64,000 nt of DNA from Bacillus sp. CGMCC 1.16541 (GCF_003184905.1 NZ_KZ821206.1:175443-239442); one strand, 5' to 3'; shown: positions 50,703-61,282, numbered from the stretch's first letter. Notes: generated from the letters alone by a model not told the origin. Program-made: numbers and translations.

Positions 50703-50843
50703 TTAAAAAAATCGATGAAATTCATGTTTACGGTCTTTTAATTGTTCTTCAATTTTCTTCACGCGTCGCGCATGTTCAAGTTCATTCTTTGTTAATTTAC
50801 GTGGTTGGATTGTAATTGTAAGAAAAAAGATATTAAGTGTCAT
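50703..50843 (-). CDS. yrzI: YrzI family small protein
   Basis: 46 residues: MTLNIFFLTITIQPRKLTKN, then a charged helix 'LEHARRVKKIEEQLKDRKHE'. The start MTLNI-F-TITI is the YrzI family pattern; function unknown. Very strong SD AAAGGAGGTGGG. It has no room for its own promoter: only 20 bases separate it from the tandem terminator hairpins upstream, so it depends on read-through. Confidence 0.8.
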   Translation of the reverse strand: MTLNIFFLTITIQPRKLTKNELEHARRVKKIEEQLKDRKHEFHRFF

Positions 50844-50863
50844 TTTTTCCCACCTCCTTTCAA

Positions 50864-50896
50864 TAAAAAAACCACAGGAATATACCTTCCTGCAGT
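50864..50896 (-). terminator. Second leader terminator (before yrzI)
   Basis: Minus strand: GCAGGAA, six-base loop, TTCCTGTGG, then TTTTTTT. Its 3' arm CCTGTGG could instead pair with CCACAGG of the first hairpin. Confidence 0.7.
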
Positions 50897-50907
50897 TTTA
50901 AGACATA

Positions 50908-50943
50908 ATAAAACCACAGGACGACTATTCGAACCTGTGGTAA
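50908..50943 (-). terminator. First leader terminator
   Basis: Minus strand: ACCACAGG, 13-base loop, CCTGTGGT, then TTT-A-TT. The loop holds TCGAATAG, complementary to CTATTCGA inside the upstream 26-codon frame. Confidence 0.75.
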
Positions 50944-50970
50944 TTAGACATGTTTAGAAACACTTCTACA

Positions 50971-51051
50971 TTACGAAGATACACATACCGGTCGAATAGA
51001 ATATACATATTTTGTTGTATTTGTTACTGACGACTCTACAATTCTTAACAT
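50971..51051 (-). CDS. Candidate 26-residue leader peptide
   Basis: Starts MLRIVESSVTNTTKYVY and ends 'SIRPVCVSS'. AAAGGAGGT precedes the ATG by about nine bases; another ATG five bases earlier is in a frame that stops at once. It has a promoter just upstream and two terminators just downstream, and its SD and start can be sequestered by pairing with its own codons. Either a leader peptide or a structured RNA that happens to be open. Confidence 0.5.
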   Translation of the reverse strand: MLRIVESSVTNTTKYVYSIRPVCVSS

Positions 51052-51101
51052 ATCATTCGACCTCCTTTTTTCATTCGTAATGTTAAATACTTTCATTGGT
51101 A

Positions 51102-51130
51102 ATTATATCCACAATCACTTAGTTTGTAAA
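51102..51130 (-). promoter_or_regulatory. Sigma-A promoter of the yrzI leader
   Basis: Minus strand: TTTACA, exactly 17 bases, TATAAT. Transcription would begin near 51095, about 45 bases before the small frame. Confidence 0.7.
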
Positions 51131-51154
51131 CCTCTTTTTCTAAATTCTTTTCAA

Positions 51155-51202
51155 CAAAAAAAGACAAAGTTAGTGACCTCTCACCGCTTACCTTGTCTTT
51201 TC
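51155..51202 (-). terminator. Terminator after yrhC
   Basis: Minus strand: AAAGACAA ... TTGTCTTT with inner GTGA-GAGG-TCAC, then TTTTT. Eight bases past the yrhC stop; separates yrhC from the yrzI leader promoter. Confidence 0.88.
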
Positions 51203-51209
51203 AGAAATT

Positions 51210-51452
51210 CTAGCTTTCTTCTTTCTCAAGCAACTCATTCTTTAACTGTTTCACTTTAAATGCAAAGAAAAAGGCGGCACCTAACAGTAGAACAATAACA
51301 CCCATCATTAAATTAAGTTGAAGCTCTGCCTTTTCTCCATTCCCAATTAAAATACCAATATATAAAAATGTACTAATAGATAATAGTACATAAATAAATC
51401 GACGATAGTCTTCAATTTTAGCTTCAATTTTTTTCGTTAATGTATTCTTCAT
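51210..51452 (-). CDS. yrhC: YrhC family membrane protein
   Basis: 80 residues: basic N-terminus, two membrane helices ('FIYVLLSISTFLYIGILIG', 'LMMGVIVLLLGAAFFFAF') and a charged C-terminal helix. YrhC-like family; function unknown. In B. subtilis it ends the yrrT-mtnN-mccA-mccB operon; here a plus-strand yjfB gene lies between it and mccB, so it probably has its own promoter. Confidence 0.82.
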   Translation of the reverse strand: MKNTLTKKIEAKIEDYRRFIYVLLSISTFLYIGILIGNGEKAELQLNLMMGVIVLLLGAAFFFAFKVKQLKNELLEKEES

Positions 51453-51599
51453 GTTGTATCACCTCTGAATTGAATGTGATACTACTACTGTAACATATAT
51501 GACGAGGGAGCTTATCTAGCAATTTTTTCAATTAGTGGTTTATTTAGGTATATATTAGTTATGGTATTCTATTCATAGAGAAAATAAAGGAGGGTTTTA

Positions 51600-51788
51600 A
51601 TGGATATTGCGTCACTATCTGTTGTTCTCAATCAATCAAATGTACAAAATCAAGCGAGCCTTTCTGTGATGAAAATGACAATGAATCAATCAAAACAAAC
51701 CGAACGCGGTATGGTCGAGCTACTTCAGAACAGTACAGTACAAGCACCTCATCCATATGCAGGCCAACACATTGATTTAAACGTATAA
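51600..51788 (+). CDS. yjfB: YjfB family protein (putative motility-linked)
   Basis: 62 residues: MDIASLSVVLNQSNVQNQAS, 'SVMKMTMNQSKQTE', C-terminal 'HPYAGQHIDLNV'. The YjfB family occurs in motile bacilli, often under sigma-D; no clear sigma-D promoter was seen here. AAAGGAGG before the ATG. Placed head-on into the mccB-yrhC interval. Confidence 0.88.
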   Translation: MDIASLSVVLNQSNVQNQASLSVMKMTMNQSKQTERGMVELLQNSTVQAPHPYAGQHIDLNV

Positions 51789-51796
51789 ACGCAAGA

Positions 51797-51820
51797 AGAA
51801 GCTCGATTTCTCGAGCTTCT
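51797..51820. terminator. Hairpin between yjfB and mccB
   Basis: AGAAGCTCGA and TCGAGCTTCT with a four-base loop. Only weak T-richness on either side, but the two genes converge here, so it likely ends both. Confidence 0.6.
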
Positions 51821-51823
51821 CCG

Positions 51824-53883
<2,060 letters not shown>

Positions 53884-53925
53884 TGTTTCACCTCATTACG
53901 ATTGACCTTACACTTAAGGAAAGGA

Positions 53926-53965
53926 GCTGTGCCAAAAGGAGCAAATCTGCCCCCTTTCGCACAGC
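53926..53965. repeat. Palindrome GCTGTGC...GCACAGC before mccA
   Basis: GCTGTGC and GCACAGC enclose AAAAGGAGCAA pairing with TTGCTCC-like bases. No T-run follows. In the 188-base gap between mtnN and mccA. Confidence 0.6.
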
Positions 53966-53967
53966 CC

Positions 53968-54024
53968 ACAAAGCCCCCTGCTTTCTACATTAAGTATAGA
54001 CTGACGAAGTTGAGAGGGCTTTGT
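53968..54024. repeat. Second palindrome in the mtnN-mccA gap (ACAAAGCCC...GGGCTTTGT)
   Basis: ACAAAGCCCcc against gaGGGCTTTGT around a loop of about 35 bases. Could be a partial terminator or an RNA processing point between mtnN and mccA. Confidence 0.6.
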
Positions 54025-54071
54025 TTATTCACACTTGGCAGAATAAGCATGAATGTAAGTAAACTAGCTGT

Positions 54072-54770
54072 TTAACCTTTTAAATTAGAAACAAATTTCA
54101 GAACAAGATTTGTTGAGTTAATCGCCGCTTTTTCTAAAAATTGTTCAAATGAAACATCTGATTCTTTACCGGCAATATCAGACAATGCACGAAGTACAAC
54201 AAATGGAACATTGAATTGGTTACATACTTGCGCTACTGCTGCTGCTTCCATTTCAGCTGCATACAAATCTGGGAATTGCTCACGAACAAACTCTACACGT
54301 TTTGGGTCGTTCATGAATGAGTCACCCGTTGCAATTAATCCTTTTGCTACTTGCATATCTGTTACTTCTTTTGCACTTTTTTCTGCTACTTCAATTAATT
54401 TTGCATCTGCTTCAAATGTTGCTGGTGAACCTGGCACTTGACCGTATTTATAACCAAAAGCTGTTACATCTACATCGTGATGAACAACAGCTGTTGAAAT
54501 GACCGCATCTCCAACGTTTAAGTCTGGATGAAACCCACCAGCTGATCCTGTGTTAATCACATAATCTGGCTGGAACTTTTCTAGTAAGATAGCTGTTGAC
54601 ATAGCAGCATTTACTTTTCCAATCCCTGATTTTAATAGTACAACCTCAACACCATCAATTGTTCCTGTTGAATATTCCGAACCACCAATCACTACTTCTT
54701 GTCGATTTTCTACTTTCCCGCGCAAAATCGTTACTTCTTCTTCCATTGCACCAATAATTGCAATTTTCAT
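54072..54770 (-). CDS. mtnN: 5'-methylthioadenosine/S-adenosylhomocysteine nucleosidase
   Basis: Cleaves adenine from MTA and SAH, feeding homocysteine recycling and autoinducer-2 synthesis. 232 residues. '[14 protein letters not shown]' (catalytic Glu12), '[13 protein letters not shown]', '[11 protein letters not shown]' (catalytic Asp). ATG for MKIAIIGAM chosen after AAAGAGGG; 15 upstream codons dropped. Confidence 0.97.
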   Translation of the reverse strand: MKIAIIGAMEEEVTILRGKVENRQEVVIGGSEYSTGTIDGVEVVLLKSGIGKVNAAMSTAILLEKFQPDYVINTGSAGGFHPDLNVGDAVISTAVVHHDVDVTAFGYKYGQVPGSPATFEADAKLIEVAEKSAKEVTDMQVAKGLIATGDSFMNDPKRVEFVREQFPDLYAAEMEAAAVAQVCNQFNVPFVVLRALSDIAGKESDVSFEQFLEKAAINSTNLVLKFVSNLKG

Positions 54771-54787
54771 TTGAAACCCTCTTTCGT

Positions 54788-55429
54788 TTATTTTTTTGTT
54801 GCATCCACCACCCATACAAAATGGTTAAAGCGACTAAACGTTACTTCAAATCCATTTTCCTCAAAACTGGTGCGCAACACATCAATAGTTGTGTAATACT
54901 CACGTTGCAAGTCTTCAGCTAAGTTGTGATAACCGTTTGCTTTTGCTTGCTCAATCGTGTCTTCAAAAGCTTTTTTGCTTTCAAACATGGTATCAGCAAA
55001 CACTATTTTACCACCTGTCTCTAGCAAGTTTCCATACTTTACGATGGCTTCTTGTTTTTCTTCATCTGTTAAGTGATGAAATGCATACGTACTGACAACA
55101 CTATCGATCTGTTGAACAGGCACTTCAAATTGAAGAAAATCCCCGTCTTCTACCTTAATTTTTTTCCCTAACTTTTCAATCGCTAGTTCTCTCATCGGTT
55201 GAGATGGTTCAACTCCATATACACTTTTCCCACTAGCTAATAATTTGGTGGTTAGATTTCCTGTACCTACACCAAATTCTAATACATTTCCTTTGGCTAG
55301 GTTAGCGACGGTTTGTAAAATATCGTCATAATGGTTAAATACCTCTTTATATTCCTCATCATGTCCATGAACAGATGCATCATACTCACTTGCCCAATCT
55401 TCAAAGATGTTTAGAAACTCGCGGCCCAT
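54788..55429 (-). CDS. yrrT: SAM-dependent methyltransferase YrrT
   Basis: 213 residues. '[16 protein letters not shown]' (SAM loop), '[13 protein letters not shown]', '[14 protein letters not shown]'. Substrate unknown; heads the methionine-to-cysteine operon (yrrT-mtnN-mccA-mccB). SD GGGGG before the ATG of MGREFLNIF; 31 upstream codons are promoter sequence. A CymR-like half site precedes it. Confidence 0.93.
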   Translation of the reverse strand: MGREFLNIFEDWASEYDASVHGHDEEYKEVFNHYDDILQTVANLAKGNVLEFGVGTGNLTTKLLASGKSVYGVEPSQPMRELAIEKLGKKIKVEDGDFLQFEVPVQQIDSVVSTYAFHHLTDEEKQEAIVKYGNLLETGGKIVFADTMFESKKAFEDTIEQAKANGYHNLAEDLQREYYTTIDVLRTSFEENGFEVTFSRFNHFVWVVDATKK

Positions 55430-55449
55430 ATAACTTCCCCCTATATATA

Positions 55450-55459
55450 TAATTCCTAT
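55450..55459 (-). promoter_or_regulatory. Possible CymR half site before yrrT
   Basis: Minus strand ATAGGAATTA equals the conserved 3' part (ATNGGAATTA) of the CymR operator; the 5' part matches poorly. Just after a possible promoter TTGAAG-17-CATAGT. CymR controls this operon in B. subtilis. Confidence 0.4.
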
Positions 55460-55731
55460 AGATATACTATGATTTTGAACTTTAATTGCTTCAAAATTAT
55501 CATAAAAAAAGAATTTGGGCAAGAAAAATATTTAAGTGAGTATAATAAATCGTCTTATTTTTTTATGCGCTTACATTTTATTTATACAGCTGAATTCCTT
55601 TGATACAAAAGAATTTTATCTTTATATGATGCAATCTTATTTAAATTGATTTTTCCATGAAATACCCAATGTTAATATAGTATAATATGAATAAAATATT
55701 CCCTTTTTAATTCCAACTGGAGGACTAAGAA

Positions 55732-55941
55732 ATGAATTTCCAAATTGATTTTATTAAAGACAAAGTCGAATTTTTTGAATCCACAGATTTACGAGATCTC
55801 GAAAAACAGATTACAGAGAAAATTGAACAAAACAAAGCCATTCTCTTAGAGGTAGAAAGCGTGTCCCATCAAATGTCAGTGGATTACAATCATGGAAAGC
55901 GTTATTATTCAGCTGTTGTACACTTTAAATCAGCTAAATAA
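55732..55941 (+). CDS. yrzA: YrzA family protein (DUF2536)
   Basis: 69 residues: MNFQIDFIKDKVEFFESTDL, 'EQNKAILLEVESVSHQMSVD', 'YYSAVVHFKSAK'. Family of unknown function found next to yrrS in bacilli. SD GGAGG before the ATG. Converges on yrrS. Confidence 0.9.
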   Translation: MNFQIDFIKDKVEFFESTDLRDLEKQITEKIEQNKAILLEVESVSHQMSVDYNHGKRYYSAVVHFKSAK

Positions 55942-55970
55942 AAAAACAGCGCATCTTTGCGCTGTTTTTA
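55939..55970. terminator. Bidirectional terminator between yrzA and yrrS
   Basis: AAAAACAGCGCA, TCT loop, TGCGCTGTTTTT; T-run both ways. Overlaps the end of both genes. Confidence 0.94.
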
Positions 55971-56612
55971 CTGTGCTAATTCGTCTACAACAACTGGTTT
56001 CCAACCTTCGTTTTCAACCCAATCAATTTGCACACGATATTTTTTGTTTTCTGATTTTGAACTAATCGTCGCCACTGCTTTTTGTGGACTTCCATTGTTA
56101 CCAAGGCGCCAAACTGTCATATCTTCTACAGGTACACCCGAACCATAGCTGACGGCTTGTAGCATCTCATTCCAATCCACAGAACCTTTGTCATATGTGG
56201 CTACATGAGGTTCAGATTGTTGAGTACCAACCGGTTCCCATGAAGGGTCTACAACACGACGGTTTACACCAGCTTCAGGATTCTCTTGTACTTCTGCTTC
56301 ACTATTTTCTTCAGTCTCTTCACTTTCTTCTTCTAACTCTTCTTCAGTACTTTTTTCTTGTTGTTCGTCATTTTTATCTTGGTCATCATTTTTATTTTCA
56401 TTGTTTTCTGCTGGTTCATCGTTGGCTGCTTGTTTCTTTTCTTCTGATGTAGGCTCTTTTGTTGCTTGTTCTTTCGCTCCATCAGATTTTCCAAACATCA
56501 TTTGACCACCAACAAAGACAATTAGCACTGCTACAACGACAATGAGTACGTTGTATACACGATTCATTTTTCTTTCTTTGTTTCGTTGTGAAAAACGTTT
56601 GTTGTTGTCCAT
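55968..56612 (-). CDS. yrrS: YrrS family protein (DUF1510)
   Basis: 214 residues. Basic cytosolic N-terminus, one membrane helix ('VLIVVVAVLIVFVGGQM'), a long acidic Glu/Asp/Asn/Lys-rich spacer (about 40-110), and a folded C-terminal domain with 'DPSWEPVGTQQSEPHVATYD', 'VSYGSGVPVEDMTVWRLGNN'. Function unknown; encoded with pbpI in bacilli, suggesting a role in sporulation peptidoglycan (inference). GGAGGAA precedes the ATG. Confidence 0.9.
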   Translation of the reverse strand: MDNNKRFSQRNKERKMNRVYNVLIVVVAVLIVFVGGQMMFGKSDGAKEQATKEPTSEEKKQAANDEPAENNENKNDDQDKNDEQQEKSTEEELEEESEETEENSEAEVQENPEAGVNRRVVDPSWEPVGTQQSEPHVATYDKGSVDWNEMLQAVSYGSGVPVEDMTVWRLGNNGSPQKAVATISSKSENKKYRVQIDWVENEGWKPVVVDELAQ

Positions 56613-56724
56613 TGCTACAACTTCCTCCAACTATTATAATGCTTTATTCTATCATTTAGCCTACCATACATGAAGACAAATGTCTCTTTTGATGCAAATT
56701 TGTAATATTAAAGACAAATTTTAC

Positions 56725-58497
56725 TTACGATGAGCGCTGATCGATTGTGTAAAGAGCTTGAACAGTCTCATAAAAAATTTGATTGGTTGGCGATACATCA
56801 CTAAATGTATTGAGGTCAACCACTACAAGAGCATATTTAGGCTTTTCAGCTGGAAAATAACCAGCAAACCATTTATTTACAATCTCTTTATTAGCTGCAT
56901 TCATCCGAATGTCGGCTGTCCCTGATTTCCCTGCTACCGTGTAAGGCAACGATTGAAATCTTCTTCCCGTTCCTTTTTCTTGTGTGACTACTTCTCTTAA
57001 AAGTCTCTGCAGTTGAAGAGCCGTATAAGGACTAATTTTCTCCCCTACCATCTTTTGATCATCAAAAGTATAAAGCGAACCCCCATTTTTATATTGAATT
57101 TCATCTACAATTTTGACACTTTGTTTTTTTCCACCTCTTGCAATTGTTGCCATCATATTAGCAACAGATAAAGGTGTTAACTTTACATTTCGTTGTCCAA
57201 TCGCTGCTAATTTAACAAGATTTAAATCATTCTTGTCATCTTCTGGATGCCAAATTGTATTTGTCCCTTCGGTATCAAATTGCCTGAACTCTTCAAAATG
57301 AAACACATCGCCACTCCAACCTACTTGATCTGTTAAACCTAACCTATGTGCATATTCATCAAGAATAGTAGGGTTGGTGGAGCTCATTTTTTTAGCAAGA
57401 TCAGAAAACGTTCGATTACAACTTTCGGCAAAACTATCAGTAAAGTTTAACTTACCTTGCCTCTTCTTCTCAGGTAATAGTTTGTCGTGAATGCTATAGT
57501 CACAGTTATACAACTGATTTGCTTGATCCATGTTTTTTTCAATAGCAGCTGCTGCAACAACGGTTTTAAAAATTGAACCAGGCATTTGAGGGATGAGCAT
57601 GCGATTGACAATGCTTTTTTCTTGATTATATGGATTTTTTTTATTGACGCTTGGCCTACTTGTCATCGCTACTACTTCATTTGTTTCGACATCAAGCAGC
57701 ACAAACCCTCCCTCTTTGAGTCCATTTCGATCTACAATACTTTCAAGCGTTTCTTGAACAGATAAGTCAATGGTTGTATGAACATTAACAGGATAGAATG
57801 GATTGGCTGCTCCTGTATATTTCACATCAATTCCAAATAGTGGACCTCCTCGACGATCTACGTGATACAATAGTTTGGATTCCTGTTCTGGTAAAAGAAA
57901 CTCATCAAATGAACGCTGTAAGCCCGAGATACCTACTGGTGTTGTAATTGTAATTTCTCCTTTTTTCAGCTTATCTTTATACTTATCTTCAATCGTTGTC
58001 TTACTTTGAGCAGTGATTCCTACAATGTGATCGGCTAGTGTACTTTGTTTTTGCTTTTGAATAGGAACGGCAAAAACACCAGGTATTTTAAAAGCATTTA
58101 TTTGTTCCATTTGCATAGCTGACAATTCTTCACCAACCATCATTGGCTTCGTCATCTGTTCAACTTTGCTTATTAACGTCATCGTCGATACTCCCGTGAC
58201 ACGAGCAACTTTTTCAACAGGCCAATCCATTTCTTTTAAAAATGGAAATAAAACAAGTCGATTACTTTTTGTGTAAAGTAATGATTTTCCATTTCGGTCA
58301 ATTAGTTTCCCTCTTCCGTCATCAATCACCATCTCTTGCGTTCGCTGCCTCACACTTGCTTCAATTAAATTGATTTGTTTATCGGAAAACGACTCTGTAC
58401 TAATTAATTGGATATGCATTAAACGAACACTCAACAGAAGCATGCCTACCATAATAAAAGTTAACACGATATATAAGCGATTATGAATTTTTTTCAT
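56725..58497 (-). CDS. pbpI: Penicillin-binding protein PbpI (class B transpeptidase)
   Basis: 590 residues. N-terminal membrane anchor ('LYIVLTFIMVGMLLLSV'), PBP dimerisation domain, transpeptidase domain with SxxK 'PGSIFKTVVAAAA', SxN 'ESCNRTF' and KTG-type 'VAGKSGTADI'. In B. subtilis PbpI (YrrR) is made in the forespore and can assist spore wall synthesis. Its SD (GAGGTG) is the 3' arm of a terminator-like hairpin, as in yqfC. Confidence 0.95.
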   Translation of the reverse strand: MKKIHNRLYIVLTFIMVGMLLLSVRLMHIQLISTESFSDKQINLIEASVRQRTQEMVIDDGRGKLIDRNGKSLLYTKSNRLVLFPFLKEMDWPVEKVARVTGVSTMTLISKVEQMTKPMMVGEELSAMQMEQINAFKIPGVFAVPIQKQKQSTLADHIVGITAQSKTTIEDKYKDKLKKGEITITTPVGISGLQRSFDEFLLPEQESKLLYHVDRRGGPLFGIDVKYTGAANPFYPVNVHTTIDLSVQETLESIVDRNGLKEGGFVLLDVETNEVVAMTSRPSVNKKNPYNQEKSIVNRMLIPQMPGSIFKTVVAAAAIEKNMDQANQLYNCDYSIHDKLLPEKKRQGKLNFTDSFAESCNRTFSDLAKKMSSTNPTILDEYAHRLGLTDQVGWSGDVFHFEEFRQFDTEGTNTIWHPEDDKNDLNLVKLAAIGQRNVKLTPLSVANMMATIARGGKKQSVKIVDEIQYKNGGSLYTFDDQKMVGEKISPYTALQLQRLLREVVTQEKGTGRRFQSLPYTVAGKSGTADIRMNAANKEIVNKWFAGYFPAEKPKYALVVVDLNTFSDVSPTNQIFYETVQALYTIDQRSS

Positions 58498-58499
58498 AA

Positions 58500-58534
58500 A
58501 AAACACCTCATCTTTAGTTTCGACGAGGTGTTTT
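58500..58534 (-). terminator. Terminator-like hairpin whose 3' arm is the pbpI SD
   Basis: Minus strand: AAAACACCTC, 15-base loop, GAGGTGTTTT, T-run, then the pbpI ATG. Ends transcripts coming from greA and hides the pbpI SD. A weak sigma-F-like pair (GTATA-15-GAAAACAC) has its -10 in the 5' arm. Confidence 0.8.
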
Positions 58535-58628
58535 CATTTGAAACACACAATATACATAAAATTAAAAAGAAGACTAAGTCAAAAAAAGATTATAATCCGT
58601 CTTTTAATTTAGCCTCTCATCACATCTC

Positions 58629-59105
58629 TTATTTTACAGAAACGATTTTCACTTGCATTTCGCCACCAGGTGTTTGTACAGATACTTCATCTCCAATTTG
58701 TTTACCTATTAAACTTTTCGCAATTGGAGAATCATTTGAGATTTTTCCTTCGAATGGGTCAGCTTCTGCACTACCAACAATTGTATATGTTTCTTCTTCT
58801 CCATCCGGCATCTCGACAAAAGTCACTGATTTACCTAATGAAACAACTGATGAGTCACTAGAATCTTCTTCAATGATTTTTGCGTTACGAATCATATTTT
58901 CTAGTGTAGTGATGCGACCTTCTACAAACGCTTGCTCTTCTTTTGCTGAATCATACTCTGAGTTCTCAGATAAATCGCCAAAACTACGTGCAATCTTGAT
59001 ACGTTCTACTACTTCTTTACGCTTAACTGCTTTTAAATATTCTAACTCTTGTTCTAACTTTAGTTTTCCTTCTTCTGTCATTGGGAATACTTTTTCTTGT
59101 GCCAT
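58629..59105 (-). CDS. greA: Transcription elongation factor GreA
   Basis: Rescues backtracked RNA polymerase by stimulating transcript cleavage. 158 residues. N-terminal coiled coil ('[20 protein letters not shown]') with acidic tip '[20 protein letters not shown]', and the FKBP-like C-terminal domain ('[20 protein letters not shown]'). AAGGAGTGA before the ATG. Confidence 0.98.
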   Translation of the reverse strand: MAQEKVFPMTEEGKLKLEQELEYLKAVKRKEVVERIKIARSFGDLSENSEYDSAKEEQAFVEGRITTLENMIRNAKIIEEDSSDSSVVSLGKSVTFVEMPDGEEETYTIVGSAEADPFEGKISNDSPIAKSLIGKQIGDEVSVQTPGGEMQVKIVSVK

Positions 59106-59169
59106 AAACCCTTCACTCCTTTTTAGCTAAGAAATGTCTCATAAAAAGAGACCTTTTATGTATAGAAAA

Positions 59170-59190
59170 ATTTTCCACGGAGTGGAAAAT
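59170..59190 (-). terminator. Terminator between udk and greA
   Basis: ATTTTCCAC, loop, GTGGAAAAT then TTTT on the minus strand. About 130 bases past the udk stop. Confidence 0.75.
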
Positions 59191-59200
59191 ATATAATGAT

Positions 59201-59238
59201 AGAGAAATGACAGCTTCAATTGAAGCTGTTCATTCTCT
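59201..59238. repeat. Palindrome downstream of udk
   Basis: AGAGAA-ACAGCTTC and GAAGCTGT-TTCTCT, nearly symmetric over 38 bases with one small internal loop. Directly upstream of the udk terminator stem; together they look like a tandem terminator or a 3'-end stabiliser. Confidence 0.65.
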
Positions 59239-59320
59239 ATTCTTTATAATTTGTGTTATTATTCATGGAAATATAACGTTATTTCAATTACATAAAAATT
59301 CCTTTATCTCTGCTATGTTA

Positions 59321-59956
59321 TTACAAAATGGCTTTTTGTTCAAGAATTGTTTGAATTTTAGTAACCATTAAATCAACTGCAACGTGGTTTTGGCCACCTT
59401 CAGGAATAATAATGTCTGCGTAACGTTTTGTTGGCTCAATAAACTGATTATGCATTGGACGAACAACTGAAACGTATTGATCGACAACAGATTCTAACGT
59501 ACGTCCTCTCTCTTTTATATCGCGAAGCATGCGACGAATAATGCGGATATCAGCATCTGTGTCTACATATAGCTTAATATCCATTAAATCACGTAAACGC
59601 TCGTCTTCTAATACTAGAATACCTTCAACGATAATAACATCTTTCGGCTCTTCTACAATTACTTCTTCTGAACGAGTGTGAATTGTATAGTCATATACCG
59701 GTTTTTCAATGCTCTCATAATTTAATAACATTTGCAAGTGTTCAATTAACAAGTCATTGTCGAACGCTAGCGGATGATCATAGTTTGTTTGTAAGCGCTG
59801 TTCAAATGGAACTGTACTTTGATCTTTATAATAATAATCTTGTTCAATTAACATAATAGAGTGTCCTTGGAAATACTCGTAAATGGCCTTTGTGACAGTT
59901 GTTTTACCAGACCCTGAGCCCCCAGCAATTCCTATGACAACCGGTTTTTTCACCAT
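59321..59956 (-). CDS. udk: Uridine kinase
   Basis: Phosphorylates uridine and cytidine in salvage. 211 residues. P-loop '[18 protein letters not shown]', '[16 protein letters not shown]', '[12 protein letters not shown]'. Seven bases after trhP2 and likely part of the trmR-trhP1-trhP2-udk unit. Confidence 0.97.
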   Translation of the reverse strand: MVKKPVVIGIAGGSGSGKTTVTKAIYEYFQGHSIMLIEQDYYYKDQSTVPFEQRLQTNYDHPLAFDNDLLIEHLQMLLNYESIEKPVYDYTIHTRSEEVIVEEPKDVIIVEGILVLEDERLRDLMDIKLYVDTDADIRIIRRMLRDIKERGRTLESVVDQYVSVVRPMHNQFIEPTKRYADIIIPEGGQNHVAVDLMVTKIQTILEQKAIL

Positions 59957-59963
59957 AATGTGT

Positions 59964-61223
59964 TTAAATCCCCTTTCTCATCATGTTGTATGGGAATAGA
60001 GGTTTGTCCACTTTAAATTTCACAATTTGTAATGGATGACGTGCAGCGTCTAACTCATTACCATCTTCATCCCAAACTTTGTCGATAATTTGCGTAAAGT
60101 TTTTAATTTCAGGCCCAAAGAACTCTACTTCATCTCCCGGCTTAAAGTGATTACGCTGTTGCAAAGTAACTACGCTTGTTTCTTCATCGTAGTTTAACAC
60201 TAAACCAGCAAAATCATAGGTTGTCTTTTTCCCGTGAACGCCAAACATTTGCTCTTCAAAACCAGGTACACCCTCAAAGAATGCAGGAGCTGTATCACGG
60301 TTAGCACATTTATCAAGCTCATCCAACCATTCTTTTTGGATGACAAAGTTATCTGGATCAGAACAGTATGCATCAATCACTTTGCGATAAACACTAACAA
60401 CTGTTGCAACGTAATGAATTGACTTCATACGACCTTCAATTTTCAAACTATCAATGCCTAATTCAATCATTTGTGGAATCGATTGAATTAAGTTCAAGTC
60501 TTTAGGACTCATTGCAAATGCATTATCCTCTTGATCAAATAATGCCACTTCGTCTTGACCCTCTACTTTAAATAAATCATAGTCCCAACGACATGATTGG
60601 CAACAGCCACCGCGGTTTGAATCACGGGCTGTCATATGGTTACTTAACACGCATCGACCAGAGTAAGCAATACACATTGCACCGTGAATAAACGTCTCAA
60701 TTTCAATGTCTACTTTCTCTTTCATTTCACGAATTTCCTCTGCACTTGTTTCACGAGCCAACACAACACGTTCTAATCCTTCTTCTTTCCAGAACTGAAC
60801 AGCTTTCCAATTTGATAAAGATTGTTGTGTACTTAAATGTACTTCCAATTTAGGCGCGACACGACGACATGTTTCAATAATAAGAGGATCTGCTACGATA
60901 ATTCCCCAAATCCCAGCATCTTGCAATCCTTTTAAATAGTCTTCTAGCCCGTCCATGTTTTCATTATGTGCGAAAATATTTGTTGTTACATAGATTCTTG
61001 CATTGTATTGTTTTGCGAACTCTACACCTTCTGCCATCTCTTCTAATGAGAAGTTATCAGCATTCGAACGTAAGCCGAACTCTTTCCCTCCGATAAAAAC
61101 GGCATCTGCTCCGTAACGAACAGCAACTTTTAACTTTTCTAAGTTACCCGCTGGAGCTAATAGCTCAGGCTTTTTTGTAATGACGCGTTTACCGTCAACT
61201 ACTGTATCAATCTTAACAGCCAT
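59964..61223 (-). CDS. trhP2: tRNA U34 hydroxylation protein TrhP2 (U32 family, YrrO)
   Basis: U32 'peptidase' family protein now linked to prephenate-dependent 5-hydroxyuridine formation at tRNA position 34. 419 residues. '[20 protein letters not shown]', '[17 protein letters not shown]', the family motif '[20 protein letters not shown]', further Cys in '[14 protein letters not shown]' (iron-sulfur ligands likely), and a C-terminal beta domain. AGAGGAGGT before the ATG. Separated from its partner trhP1 by a tandem repeat. Confidence 0.93.
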   Translation of the reverse strand: MAVKIDTVVDGKRVITKKPELLAPAGNLEKLKVAVRYGADAVFIGGKEFGLRSNADNFSLEEMAEGVEFAKQYNARIYVTTNIFAHNENMDGLEDYLKGLQDAGIWGIIVADPLIIETCRRVAPKLEVHLSTQQSLSNWKAVQFWKEEGLERVVLARETSAEEIREMKEKVDIEIETFIHGAMCIAYSGRCVLSNHMTARDSNRGGCCQSCRWDYDLFKVEGQDEVALFDQEDNAFAMSPKDLNLIQSIPQMIELGIDSLKIEGRMKSIHYVATVVSVYRKVIDAYCSDPDNFVIQKEWLDELDKCANRDTAPAFFEGVPGFEEQMFGVHGKKTTYDFAGLVLNYDEETSVVTLQQRNHFKPGDEVEFFGPEIKNFTQIIDKVWDEDGNELDAARHPLQIVKFKVDKPLFPYNMMRKGI

Positions 61224-61282
61224 CGTTTTACCTCCTCTAAAATTGTACGATTGTCCTATCCAACACTATGAACAGTCGTCTT

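Larger units (their letters stand above)
50864..51095 (-). other. Structured leader RNA: candidate attenuator for yrzI
   Basis: Three sets of inverted repeats nest around the 26-codon frame. Outer: ACATTACGAA at 50968-50977 against TTCGTAATGT at 51074-51083 (10 bp). Inner: GGTCGAAT at 50990-50997 against ATTCGACC at 51055-51062 (8 bp), covering the SD region. Alternative: TCGAATAG at 50992-50999 against CTATTCGA at 50925-50932, the loop of terminator one. The inner and alternative pairings share bases and exclude each other, as in attenuators. Signal to which it responds is unknown. Confidence 0.5.

Noticed and set aside
55430-55731. S-box or T-box riboswitch ahead of yrrT
   Set aside because: The gap is AT-rich and lacks the conserved stems of either class; only a CymR-like half site was seen.
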